This document shows positions 47,660 to 63,435 of a stretch of 64,000 nucleotides of DNA, piece after piece (position 1 is the stretch's first letter; each line of letters opens with the position of its first letter). Where the stretch lies: assembly GCA_028023455.1 (NCBI GenBank), contig JAQFVV010006203.1, positions 8,400,821 through 8,464,820 of the forward strand, written 5' to 3'. Origin of the DNA: Epiperipatus broadwayi. Its lineage: Eukaryota > Onychophora > Udeonychophora > Euonychophora > Peripatidae. Made by a program: the position numbers and the translations under genes. The notes under the pieces were generated by a model. The model was not told the DNA's origin, made no database searches, and was given only the letters and a program-made list of their open reading frames with translations.

Positions 47660-48490
47660 TTCTATTTTTTATATGTTTGAAGGTAATTGCAAAAGAGACC
47701 AGGTGGCAATGAATGTTGTGTGATTTGTTATTCTTTTGTCTCTTTCATGCATACTATCCAATTTATTTTTGAATGTATTAGGGTGCCTTCTTGGATTATT
47801 ATTGTACATGAATTTACACTTTATACACCATAAGGCATGGAGAATGAATAAACTGATTCTTATTTCAGCAAAAACTTCTTTTTTGAATGAGTCAAATAGG
47901 CAATTCATACTTATTTTTTTTATTTTTGAATAGTGTATTTATTATTGAACGAATGCTATTTAGTCCTAGACATGAGAAAAAATATAATCCTGTGTTTCTG
48001 AGTCTCTGTAGCAGAAGTTATATAAATTGTCTATATTTTGGCCGTTCCTTCTATATTTTAAAAAGTGTTGTGTGGATAATGAGTCAAGGTTAATTTTTAG
48101 AAAAAAATTTACGGTATAGTTGTCTATTGGTGATATTAAGTACAGTTTTTTCATCAATTTGTGATGGGTGTAAAAGCAAATGTATTTCCCAGTACTTAAA
48201 TTTATTTTGAAGTGGATTAAAATTCAAGTTTTTTATAGATAGTAATGATGCAAGTAGTGTCTTCAGGTATCCTTGTATAGGGGATGGTTTATCTGTGGGG
48301 GTGGTTTTACAGGCTATTTGTAGATATGGGAATTTTTGTGCAAATGCAGAGATTATGTTTAATGTTTTTTGGATTCTGAAGGTATAAAATGAATGAAGTC
48401 CCAGACCATTTTGTGAGAGTGGATTTTTTAGCCGTTTTACAGATATTGAGATTACTTTTTCCCCCACAACAGTTTTCTGCAAAGTGGCTT
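47660..48490 (-). pseudogene. LINE-like C-terminal fragment, broken
   Basis: Three minus frames in order: 48482-48090, 48157-47966 and 47908-47669. The second ends NLYNFCYRDSETQDYIFSHV, like the C..C...ET..HIFxxC element at the end of many LINE RT proteins. The third has LFILHALWCIKCKFMYNNNP, like the Trp-rich helix that follows. The catalytic RT part is not visible. The assignment rests on weak patterns; it may be another element. A family B hammerhead repeat begins about 200 bp upstream. Confidence 0.4.
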
Positions 48491-48689
48491 TATTTTATTA
48501 GTGAATGCTTTAATATAAAGTGTTGTTGGAGTGTAATAAATGATTTTTGTCATGATTAACATATTAAAAGTGCTATCTTTGGGTACAGTGAAAGGTAGGC
48601 TTTTGTCAGTGAATTGACTATAATTTCTACTTTATTTGCAAGACTTTTTTGTTTAAGGGATCTCATTGGTGAATGACGCAGATAAAAAT

Positions 48690-49020
48690 GAAAACCAAGA
48701 AATGGGTTAGGTTGAAGAGTTGGAGTGTGTAGTAGATTGGAGCCTGTCCATTAAAGTATGAAGATTGTCTATCTTAATATATATCTGAGCACTTATAGTA
48801 TATATGTATGAGAGATGATAATCTGGACCAACTGATGATTGCTGGTTTAGCATGAAATACGTATATTGGTGATTATTTATCTTTTCAGCATATATGTGCT
48901 TGAGTGTATCGGTGTTATTATATAGACTGGAGAGAGGTGGATTGTGTGAAAGTCTGTGCTCATATACCCTATATATTACATATATAGATACAGATGTAAG
49001 CCTGTGTTTCAGTTATAAAT
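48690..49020 (+). repeat. Family B repeat copy carrying the best hammerhead
   Basis: Matches 32930-33345 in reverse orientation. Blocks: GAAGAGTTGGAGTGTGTAGT, TATCTTAATATATATCTGAG, then the ribozyme and the GTGTATCGGTGTTATTATA end. Confidence 0.85.
48817..48881 (+). ncRNA. Hammerhead ribozyme (family B), all core bases intact
   Basis: Order on plus: GATAA (outer stem I), ATCTGG internal loop, ACCAA (inner stem I), CTGATGA (48832-48838), stem II TGCT-GGTTT-AGCA, GAAA (48854-48857), ATACGTAT giving a minimal stem III, cleavage A at 48865, TTGGT pairing with ACCAA, GATTAT loop, and TTATC pairing with GATAA. Both stem I helices are perfect, and the internal loop is what type-I hammerheads use for tertiary contacts. 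A short stem III usually means such ribozymes work best as dimers. Activity is inferred, not shown. Confidence 0.72.
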
Positions 49021-49194
49021 AACCTTAATAAAAATATACAATTTTCAATAAAGTTTTTTAAAACAATCATCTATTTTCTTGGTTTTTAATTATTTACAGT
49101 AATAATACTTTTAGGAATGGAGAACGAATATACTAAAAAATCCTAAGTTCAAATCCCTCAAATTACTTAATTAAATTTTTCTAATATATATCTA

Positions 49195-49470
49195 GTAATT
49201 GATTATTTATAAATACAGTAATTAAATATATGTAAAGTATAACTTTAAAAATTTTATCCACTTATGAGCACTTTTATCCTCATTTGTCAACTAACAATTT
49301 CAATGGCTAACTTTTCCACAATTCCATGATTTGTGGGAAGGTTAGACTTTTAAAGTGTTAGCTGACAAAGACTACAAGGATAGTCAAAAGTGCTCCTAAG
49401 TGGATAAAATTTTTAAAGTTGTACTTTACATATATTTAATTACTGTATTTATAAATAATCAATTATAAGA
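49195..49470. repeat. Inverted repeat of Penelope-type tails (family C)
   Basis: Arms of about 120 bp mirror one another (AATTGATTATTTATAAATAC ... and its complement at the far end), centred near 49330. The right arm contains GTTAGCTGACAAAGACTACA and GATAGTC, related to the tails of the pair at 3.58-5.80 kb. Confidence 0.85.
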
Positions 49471-49479
49471 TTATGTATA

Positions 49480-50960
49480 TTGATTTGAAGAAATACAGAC
49501 ATCGAATTATACATATATTGTAACAGGATAAAAAGTTGCCCTACAGGTTTAAACAGCATTTTATAACTGAAACAAAAATGATGATGAAATAACCTTTATT
49601 ATCACCCTTAACTGTTTTGTACTTCGCTATTCTGAAGTTTTTTTTTGTCTCACATTTCTACCTACAATATAAGATAAAATGATTATTATGTATCAGAAAA
49701 TAATAAATTTAACTTTATTTGATGGATATTTTTATTTACTACTGAAATAAATTTTAAATGTTCACATTTTGTTTCTGTAAATATTAAAAAAATGAAACTG
49801 TAATCAAAACAAAGATGTTATACATCATCATTTCTAGAAAGATTATTTTCAGTTTATAAAATCAATGAAATATTTTTTAATATTCATTATTTTTACACAT
49901 TTAAATGAATAATTATTTATTTCTCTAGTATCTAATGAATTGTGCTTTAAAAATGTAAGTTTTTTAAATATTTATTGCAAATTTGTGATTTTTCCTATTT
50001 ATAAATATCAAGTAAATTGTTTAGAACATAGCGGTCTTCAAATTTGCTTCTGACCATATTTATGTTAGCTGCTAATATAATATTACATTTTTGAAAATAA
50101 AGTATTTCAAGTCAAAATAAGTTATTAATAATTTATATTTCTTGATATCTAATAAATATAGTGCAAATTATTTTTAAAAAATATCTAAAGCCGTAATAAA
50201 ATTGCAAATAAACATGTTTTTGCATCATTAGAAATGTCAATGTCATAAAATGCCAAACATTTTACAGCCTTGGCAACACATAAAGGGTGATCATGTCAGG
50301 GTGGAGCTTATGTCTACTGTTGAGTGGGAATATTGAATTTCCTGACTTTTAGCATGGAATTTTCGGCAAAAAATTATTATAATAAAGTATACCATTTTAC
50401 ACACATTTAACATATAATACTTATGGAAAAATTCACCAGGGTGCAAATTGGCCAAAAAACATTTCTCTATCATTTGAAGTATAAGTGGGTTAAATTTAGA
50501 ATGCCATTTGTAACATAAAAATGAGAATATACTCTTCATTTAATACCCTATGGATTTGGGAGCTTTTTGTAATAAATTGGATATGACAGGACCATGATAT
50601 GATTCTGTTAAAATATGCCCTGCAAATGGAAGCAACATTCACAACAGAATAAATACATTTGTGTGATAACCTCTATTATATCCCCAGTGATTTAGACAAC
50701 ATTTCTAACAGATTAAAAATGTGCAATGAGAAATAATAACTTTAATATAGCCTGAATAAAATATAGCCCAGTCATAGGTCACTCTATGCAACAGAATAAA
50801 AGTGAGCCTGAAGTTGAACAGCATTTGTAACTGAATAAAATATAAAACAAAGAAAAATAATACTAATTTTATAATACCAATCAACAACAGTACCATTCAT
50901 AATAGAATGAATATAATAAATTAAGCTGAATAAATATCAATCAATAAATAATTATTGAGA
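49480..50960. other. No gene recognised
   Basis: AT-rich, with loosely repeated phrases (AACAGAATAAA, CAGCATTT) between 50560 and 50900. No coding signal or domain. Confidence 0.5.
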
Positions 50961-50964
50961 AAAC

Positions 50965-51234
50965 CAAAAAACATCACATGACCACTACCTCTTATGCTTG
51001 TGTATAACTGTTGTTAAAACAGGCAAAACTTACTATACGTATTGCCACACACGGCAAGCTAAAGTAATCAATGGATGCTAGAAGGATTGTGCATAAAATC
51101 CCCATCCAGTGACTACTCATCCAATATCCACAGACTAGTTTCTGGCTTGTGGCCTTCGTTAGTGAGGAGCCTTGGATCTCAAAGCACTGCACCTAGATCT
51201 TAGGATCTAATGCAACCCTCCAGCAGCCAAGACT
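50965..51234 (-). repeat. Family A repeat, minus copy
   Basis: Reverse complement of the plus copies: AAACATCACATGACCACTAC, GCCACACACGGCAAGCTAA, then the hammerhead and GATCTTAGGATCTAATGCAA. Head-to-head with the plus copy starting at 51235. Confidence 0.88.
51128..51168 (-). ncRNA. Hammerhead ribozyme copy (family A), one core change
   Basis: Minus: CTCCTCA, CTAACGA (51162-51156; consensus CTGANGA), GGC-CACAA-GCC stem II, GAAAC, TAGTC cleavage triplet GTC, TGTGG. Only the core G-to-A change and one stem I mismatch depart from a canonical hammerhead. Confidence 0.58.
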
Positions 51235-51245
51235 CAGATCAAAGG

Positions 51246-51288
51246 CTCCTTACTAATGAAGGCCACAAACCAGAAACTAGTCTGGGGA
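51246..51288 (+). ncRNA. Hammerhead ribozyme copy (family A), one core change
   Basis: TCCTTA, CTAATGA (51253-51259), GGC/GTTT-like stem II with one weakened pair, GAAAC, TAGTC, TGGGGA pairing with TCCTTA. The core G is A. Confidence 0.58.
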
Positions 51289-51701
51289 TATTTGATGAGT
51301 AGGCACTAGATGGGAATTTTATGCACAAGCCTTCTGGCACCCTTAATTACTCTAGCTTGCTGTGTGTGGCAATATGTATAGTGAGTTTTTCCTGTTTTAA
51401 CAACAGTTATACACAAGCATAAGAGGTGGTTATCATGTGATGTTTATTGGCTTAAAACCAATCTTGCCTAATAGGATAGTGGTGGCTATGGTTACTAAAA
51501 AAACCAAGACACCAAAATGTATGGGTACTGAACTGAGTTCAGACCCATATGACTATATAAGCTAATGGGCATGGATTGAAAACATTAAGGCATTTTCAGT
51601 TTAAAACTTATAGTTTTGTAGTTAAGTGGAGATAAAAGGTGGCTGCTGTAGGGTTGCATTAGATCCTAAGATCTAGATGCAGTGTTCTCAGATCCAAGGC
51701 T

Positions 51702-51742
51702 CCTCACTGATGCAGGCCACAAGCCAGAAACTAATCTAGGGA
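51702..51742 (+). ncRNA. Hammerhead ribozyme copy (family A), one core change
   Basis: CCTCA, CTGATGC (51707-51713; last core A is C), GGC-CACAA-GCC, GAAAC, TAATC, TAGGG. Each family A copy is damaged at a different place, so the consensus itself is a complete hammerhead. Confidence 0.58.
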
Positions 51743-51859
51743 TATTGGATGAGTAGGTACTATATGGGAATTTTATGCACAAATCTTCAGGCATACATTG
51801 ACTACTCTAGCTTGCTGTGTGTGGCAATATGTATAGTGAGTTTTGCTGTTTTAATTATT

Positions 51860-53400
51860 GGTACTTAAAACAATCATTTATCTAATCATATATCCAACTG
51901 TTTACTATACCAAAACAAAATAGTGATGATAATCTTTATTATAGCATCATGAGTTCAAATAGCATTTTGAATGAAGAAAAAACAAAATTAACATTTCAAA
52001 TACTCTAAATACAAACCTTACTTAAAATAGATTAAAATAAAGCAATTAAATCAAATATTATTGTCTCTAAACAACAATATGTGCTTAAAACATATTTCAC
52101 TTATTATCAAATGAAAATAATGATAAATCATTCAACAACCAAATCCTAATATAATTAACTAATCAAAAATTTATAATAATTTAAACTTATACTAAAATTT
52201 AACCATGTTCATCTCTAAATAAAATAATTCATGAATGATGGAGATAACAGCTTTATTATGTCTTATAAGTTTATAATATTCATAATATCTAAATAAATAT
52301 ATGATCCAATAATTAATTTTTAAGTCCTAGTTTAATAAAATGATAAATAATACTAACTCAGCTATTCTATACTCATATATTAATTTACTTTTACTAATCA
52401 TGCTATTTATAACAAGATAAGATAGTTAATAATGATGTAATATCAATAAACCCAGAGGCCAATCTTGAATATAGAATATATAATCTTACCAATATATAAA
52501 AACCAGTAGACTTCTATTAGATAATTACTTCAATACAATTAACTAATCATATTTTAAATTTCCTGGAAGTAAATTATTAAAATGTATATTATAACAATCA
52601 AAACATGTAAAAAGAATTACTAGCATTTATTATAAACAAATATGAATATTAAAGTTTAATATTCAATTAGACTTACAATCCATGTTAACTAAATTTAAGT
52701 ATTATAATGGCAAATCATTCTTACTTATAATAGAATAAAATATACTGCTATCAGCTTTATAATTGAATAAGATTAAGATCTTACTGACCAACCATGAACT
52801 CTATGCAGTACTTATCCAATCAATAATAATTTAGATAAAACATGCAAATAGTTGATTATGATTTCCATATAAAGCTTATATCTATTCAGACAATAACTAT
52901 ATAATTCAATACAAAAAATCATATAACCATACTCACCAAGCCTGAGATTTGATTTTGGAATTATGTAATATAATTATTTCAAATAAATTTTTACAATATA
53001 GTCAATTTATCTTGTCTTATTTGAATGTTATTAATCAATGAATTATAGTGCACAACTGAACAATAATCAGACAAGTTTATTTGATTTAAGTTATCTAATA
53101 CATACACAAAAATGAATCTAGTTATTTGTTAATAAAAATTTAAGAGAATAAAATAAAGTGAATACTTATTATGATAAAATCCTTTTTAAACTTTTAATAC
53201 AAGTGATATATATGACGTTAATTTAAAATCAATAAATAAAAAATGAATATTTTGAAATATTAAAATAATAATTACTATGTCAAAAGATATAAGTTTAAAC
53301 TTAAGAAAATATAACTCTTTTGTATTTTGATATATAAACAGATTACTATTTAACTTAAATTTATATACTATTCATCAATAAATATAATACATTTTAAATA
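51860..53400. other. No gene recognised
   Basis: Extremely AT-rich, no open frame of note, no recognised repeat. Confidence 0.6.
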
Positions 53401-53403
53401 AAG

Positions 53404-58480
<5,077 letters not shown>

Positions 58481-58503
58481 TATATATATATATATATATA
58501 TAT

Positions 58504-60478
58504 TGTGACGGAATGACCAACGGCCAATTTTTATTTATATATAATAATAAGTTCTTTAATTCAAAAATCGTCCACCTTCTGCTACCACAAGCAGAGAGAA
58601 CATACGGATATAAACGATTCTATATCCGTACTTGACCGAACCTGTAACTATACGGGTATAGCCCCAGGTTATTTTTCCCGGTCAACTGTCTCTCGACTGC
58701 TGTAAGATTTACAGAGTTACAGCGCTTGGATATTTATAAATTTTAATGGGATCAAAATACTGCACCACCAGCCTCACGTGTTAATTCAGTACCCAAAATG
58801 AGTAATAATTGTTTCCCAAACCCTACGAATATATTACCATTTGGAATGGTGAAGAACGAGATGAAACAGATTTAAATCAATAAGACATATTTAATACAAA
58901 AAAATTCAACAACAAAAAATACTTTAAATCATTTACACACAATAAAATAAATTATCTGCCATAATGCTACGATTAAAAGATATATAAAAAAAGATCCTAT
59001 AAATGATTGTATATTTATAGTCATAACTCCGTGTATATATATAAAAAGTTAAACGTCTGTATCATTCAAATTAAGAATTTGGCAATTGTCTAAATTAAAG
59101 ATATGTGCACATATGAATGTAAAGGTGTAGTATATGTATTTTACCTAGGTTTATTGAGTCTCTGAAGTCAGTTGAGGTCTTGCTGACTGCCATGTAGATT
59201 TCCTCCACTTCTTTAGCAAGGAATGGTCGCTCTTAGGTTGTATTTTGGGTTGTGGGAATTCCTCCATATTAGGACATCAAGGACATGGCAAAACAAACCT
59301 TCCGGCAGGCGCTACATTGGCAGTTATTACTGTAGATGGTAACCGTTAGAGCATGGTGAGTCTGAATCGGCCAGCATCACCGATGTTATAAATCATATCT
59401 TGTTCATTTAATGATTCCTTCTAGTGTTGGAGTCCTTCCACTACGTATCTGGGTTTTCTCTTGTTTGTTTTTTTTTTTTGTAAACTTTAAAGATTCTTAG
59501 GTTTGCGTTTCTCCTGATTATATCTACTTATTTTCTAGAGCAGTGCTTCCACCAACGTCTCGACAAGAAGTCCCTCCAATGACTAATTTTTTAATGAAAA
59601 AAATTCCACAGTCCTTTATTCTTTCGATCCTTTGTCTTTAGCTTTTATTCACACATTTCTTTTTCTTAATACACCTTCGACCATTTATATAAATTTGCTT
59701 TTGCACAACTTCGTAGCACTGTGTAAATTTATTTCTTATTTCCTTTTTTCTTTTAATTAAACAGATATTTTAATAAAATGTTTTTTATTTTGACAAGCAT
59801 TAATTGTTGCTGTCTTCATCATACTTCCTACATATTCCATACATGCATTTCGTTTTATTGTCAAATGTGTACATTTATGACCCAGATCCTTATCTTTTGA
59901 TCATGTTTTAAATTTCTCTTTTACTCTGATTTAAACCCTTCAACTTTACCTTTTCTTATAAATCATATTTTAATTCGTCTTTCATTTCTATTTCTTTATC
60001 ACTATTAATTTTTCTAATATACAATTTCAATGTTTTTAACTTTAATTATTTTTTTAATTCTCAAAATCTCGAATTTGGAGGGTAAAAGATAAGAATCTTT
60101 TCGATTCTAATTCCCTCTCTTCTATTAATTAAAACATTCCTTCTTCATAAGATTTAAATTCTTTTGCTAGTATTCCAAAACACAATATTTAATATTATTT
60201 TAAATGTTAAATATCTATATGTGTGATCGCAGTATGTGGGATCATTACATTACACAATTTCAATATTTCTAATCTTAATTATTTTTTATTTCACAAAATC
60301 TTGACTTTGGAGGGTAAAAGATAAGAATCTTTTCGATTCTAATTCCCTTTCTTTTATTAATTAAAACATGTCTTTCTTCATAATTTTTAAACTCACTTGT
60401 TAGTACTCCAAAACACAATATTTAATATTACTTAAATGTTAAATATCTATATGTGTGATCGCAGTATGTGTGATCATC

Positions 60479-60481
<3 letters not shown>
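58504..60481. mobile_element. Probable solo LTR (about 1978 bp) in a (TA)n tract
   Basis: A block of clearly different base composition starting TGTGACGGAATG and ending GATCATCACA, with TGTGA/TCACA inverted ends and (TA)n on both sides. It has no coding capacity. Near its right end a unit of about 230 bp occurs twice in tandem (60020-60252, 60254-60481; GGAGGGTAAAAGATAAGAAT in each). TG..CA ends, size and AT flanks resemble the Gypsy LTRs at 6.6 kb, but the sequences differ. A non-LTR repeat is the alternative. Confidence 0.55.
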
Positions 60482-60555
<74 letters not shown>

Positions 60556-60575
60556 TATATATCATATATATATAT
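60482..60575. repeat. (TA)n microsatellite next to the solo LTR
   Basis: About 35 TA units followed by CATATATAT variants. Confidence 0.95.
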
Positions 60576-61019
60576 ATTCTTCATCTAGGGTTGTACTTCT
60601 ATGCCCTTTGCAAAAATAAACAAATAAGTAAATTGAAAATTATTTATATGAGTAGCAAATAGATCTATGTTGCATTAAAAAAATTCTTACTTGTGCCATA
60701 GTAAAACAAATTTAAAATATTTCTTAAACAATAGCACACACCATTTTGATCATGCATTTCAATTATTTATTATGTGTTTTTCTTATCATCAATAATAACT
60801 TATATTGATTTGCTGAATATTATACTTATAAACTGGAGTAGAACTTTTATGTTTTCCTGAAGGTTCGTTGTGATGATAATGTTCTAGATGTATTTTTATA
60901 TTGGACTATTTTCATCATCTAATATGGATATTGAATATATTTAGAAAAATTTAACTTTATTTAAATATTCCAAATATATTCAACTGTTAGTAATAACACA
61001 TTAAACAGGTTATAATCTA

Positions 61020-61300
61020 TAATATTAATAAGCCAATAAGCTGATATACACATGCGCTTTGCAGATGTCGCTATATAAATGAATACTCCCACTTTTTCAA
61101 ACCCAAGATAAAGTCTTTAAGAAAATATAGAATGAATCCACCTATATTTTCGACCCAACCATATATGTATGGGCGAATCTGAAGTGTTTGAAATGAAGAG
61201 CGTGAAGTTATTAATTGATCACTTAAAATTATTTTTCTACATCGTAAATGAATGACACCAATGAAAAAGTGGGAGTATTAATTTATATAGTGATATTAAA
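61020..61300. mobile_element. Foldback MITE inserted in the Penelope tail
   Basis: It splits the minus-copy tail between ATTAAACAGGTTA at about 60997 and the same 13 bases at about 61299. Internal mirrored segments AAATGAATACTCCCACTTTT and its complement match the family at 46432-46812. Confidence 0.65.
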
Positions 61301-61394
61301 CAGGTTAGTATATGCACAATGTTTTGAGAGGTATTATTCTTCTCTCTTCTTCAGGTGTTGCTGGCTTGACAAGTGATAATCCTAGTATGGTATT

Positions 61395-61465
61395 CGAACC
61401 TGAACCTTTAGATCCTTGACAATTGAATTTTAAGCTAATGCTCTAACCAACTGAGCCATCCTACC
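61395..61465 (-). repeat. tRNA-like module in the Penelope tail (minus copy)
   Basis: Minus: GGTAGGATGGCTCAGTTGGT with A box TGGCTCAGTTGG, and B box GGTTCGAATACC about 45 bp later. Also present in the plus copy at 63162-63237, so it is part of the element. Confidence 0.65.
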
Positions 61466-61500
61466 AAAGACAACAATCTGTAGAAATTTCAAATACTTAT

Positions 61501-61870
61501 CTATGAAGTTCCTCTTGATTCCTCCACTTTTTCCTTAAAACCAAAGTTGATTAGTGGTTTCCATACATTATGTATCATCACACTAGGTTGGCTTATGGGA
61601 TGTTTTACCATTGTCATGTGAGCAGCTTTTTTAAATTTTCTTTTTTGTACCTTTTCTTCTCTATCCAATATTTTTGTATTTTCCCAATTAAACATGTGTT
61701 CATTGACACTTATATGGTATGCTACCTTAGACACATCTGTTTTCTCTCTTCTAATCATCAGTTTGTGTTCTTGCAAGTGCTTTTCAATGGGAAAACTAAT
61801 CTCACCAAAATATGTTCTTCCACATTCGCATGGTATTTCATAGATGCAGTTTTTTCTTTGTAGATGTTAA
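61501..61870 (-). pseudogene. Penelope GIY-YIG endonuclease, minus copy
   Basis: About 61855-61780 reads CIYEIPCECGRTYFGEISFP and IEKHLQEH, the Penelope form of the GIY-YIG nuclease with its CxC pair just before the second motif. The open frame 61776-61501 continues with LMIRREKTDVSKVAYHISVN, EHMFNWENTKILDRE and a conserved tail. A frameshift separates it from the RT part at 62407-62054. In the family this domain nicks target DNA. Confidence 0.85.
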
Positions 61871-62053
61871 AATTCCTCATAGTGTGGTATGGCTCTGGAA
61901 AGCTGTTTTGATGTTATACAGATTGCAGATTTTTCTTAATTTGCCTGCTATTTTTGGAATGTATGATTCACTATGACAACAATAATTACCTTTTCTCTTG
62001 ATGGTTCTTTTTGTTGTCTATTTAAAATTTTCTTAATAATAGCTGATGGATAA

Positions 62054-62430
62054 CTATTTTTCATAAAAGTTTGTTCTATTTAGATCTTTTCTTTTTCCAA
62101 ATCTCTGGTTTCTGAACAAACTTTTTTTTGCTGTGTTCCATAGTGATGGTATAACTCCATGTTTTGTGTTTCTGGTGTGATTGAATGTATAAACTAGGTA
62201 TTTTCCTGTATGTGTAGGTTTTCTGTAAACTGTAGTTTTGATTTTGCCATGAGGGAGTCTTGTCACAAGAACATCTAAGAATGCCAATTTTTGTTCTTGT
62301 TCTGATTCTATTGTAAATTTAATTAAAGGGGATATGCTGTTGATGTGTTTCCAGAAAATTTGTAGCAATACTTCACTATGTGGCCATACAATAAATTTAT
62401 CATCCACATAGCAAAGCCAAACTTTAGGTG
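62054..62430 (-). pseudogene. Penelope RT palm/thumb, minus copy, 5'-truncated
   Basis: Starts at LCYVDDKFIVWPH, with the catalytic YVDD, then IKFTIESEQEQKLAFLDVLV and KTTVYRKPTHTGKYL, followed by GVIPSLWNTAKKSL. The frame is open for 118 codons and stops near 62054. Motifs A and B are missing because the copy ends at the head-to-head junction about 10 bp upstream of the YVDD region. The reading is unambiguous for a Penelope-like RT. Confidence 0.88.
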
Positions 62431-62442
62431 GATATCACCAGG

Positions 62443-63060
62443 AACACAAAAAACATGGAGTTAGACTATCACTATGGGACAAAGCAAAAGAAGTTTTTTC
62501 AGATACCAATGATTTGGGGAAAAAAAGATCTATATAGAAAAAACTTATGAAAAATGATTATACATCAGCTGTTATTAAAAAAATGTTAAATAGACAACAA
62601 AAAAAACCATCAAGAGAAAAGACAATTGTTGGTGCTGTAATGTACCCATACATTCCAAAAATAGCAAACAAATTAAGGAAAATCTGCAATCCATATAACA
62701 TCAGAGCAGTTTTCCAGACACATACCACACTATAAGGAATTCTAACAGCTATAAAGCCTATCTTGAAATTCTGAAAAGAAAAAACAGCATCTGTGAAATA
62801 CCACATGAATGTGAGAGAACATATTTTGGTGAGACCAGTTGTCCCATTGAAAAGCACTTTCAATAACACAAACTGATGATTAGAAGAGAGAAAACAGATG
62901 TGTATAAGTTAGCAGACCATGTATGTGCCAATGAACATATGTTCAATTGGGATAATACAAAAATATTTGATAAAGAAAAAAAGTTACAAAGAAAAAAATT
63001 TAAAGAAGATGCTCACATGACAATCATCCCAAAAGCCAACCTAGTGTGACTATACATAAT
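62443..63060 (+). pseudogene. Penelope thumb to GIY-YIG, plus copy
   Basis: Begins KHGVRLSLWDKAKE, equivalent to a point after motif C, so it is shorter at 5' than its mirror. The frame 62547-62735 carries KMLNRQQKKPSREKTIVGAV and IPKIANKLRKICNPYNIRAV. The nuclease region near 62785-62870 reads EIPHECERTYFGETS and PIEKH in broken frames, then EKTDVYKLADHVCANEHMFN. Stops at 62735 and later kill it. Confidence 0.82.
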
Positions 63061-63161
63061 GTATGGAAACCACTAATCAACTTTGCTCTTAGGAAAGGTG
63101 GAGAAATAAGGACGAATCTCTTAGATAAGTATATGAAGTTTCTACAGACTGTTGCCTTTAG

Positions 63162-63237
63162 TAGGATGAGTCAATTGGTTAGAGAATTACCTTAAAATTC
63201 AATACTTAAGAATCTAAGGGTCCATGTTCAAATACCA
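63162..63237 (+). repeat. tRNA-like module in the Penelope tail (plus copy)
   Basis: GTAGGATGAGTCAATTGGTT ... TCCATGTTCAAATACCATG, the more degraded partner of 61395-61465. Confidence 0.55.
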
Positions 63238-63435
63238 TGCTAGCATTGTCACTGTTTAGGCCAGTAAGACCTGAAGAAGGAGGTAAAATAATTCCTCCTG
63301 AAACATTGTGAATATACTAACCTATTTGATGTGCTATAACTAACAGTTGAATGTATTTGGAATATTTAAATAAAGTTAATTTTTTTCTAAAGACATTCAA
63401 TACGCACATTACATGATGGATATAGTCCAATATAA

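Larger units (their letters stand above)
51235..51850 (+). repeat. Family A tandem array, about 1.4 units, period about 454 bp
   Basis: Hammerhead cores lie at 51253 and 51707, 454 bp apart, with the same following blocks (AGTAGGCACTAGATGGGAAT; TTACTCTAGCTTGCTGTGTG; GGCAATATGTATAGTGAGTT). The linker between them (51455-51690) matches 6055-6290. Confidence 0.88.
60890..63435. mobile_element. Head-to-head pair of Penelope-like elements (family D)
   Basis: The minus copy runs from about 62440 down to 60890 and the plus copy from about 62443 to 63435. Both end in the same tail: a tRNA-like segment, CTGAAGAAG, GTGCATATACTAACC, then CATCTAATATGG or its complement. Their 5' ends abut, so each copy is 5'-truncated and the pair forms an imperfect palindrome around 62440. 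Confidence 0.88.

Noticed and set aside
61570-61863. 97-codon plus frame opposite the Penelope nuclease
   Set aside because: Antisense shadow of the GIY-YIG region; Phe/His-rich with no domain.
63270-63320. CTGAAGAAGGAGG ... CCTCCTGAAAC in the family D tail as a hammerhead ribozyme (also 19.75, 26.6 and 61.35 kb)
   Set aside because: Stem II and GAAA fit in one copy, but stem I does not pair next to the core, other copies carry an extra A before stem II, and stem III is one pair. Treated as a conserved tail motif only.
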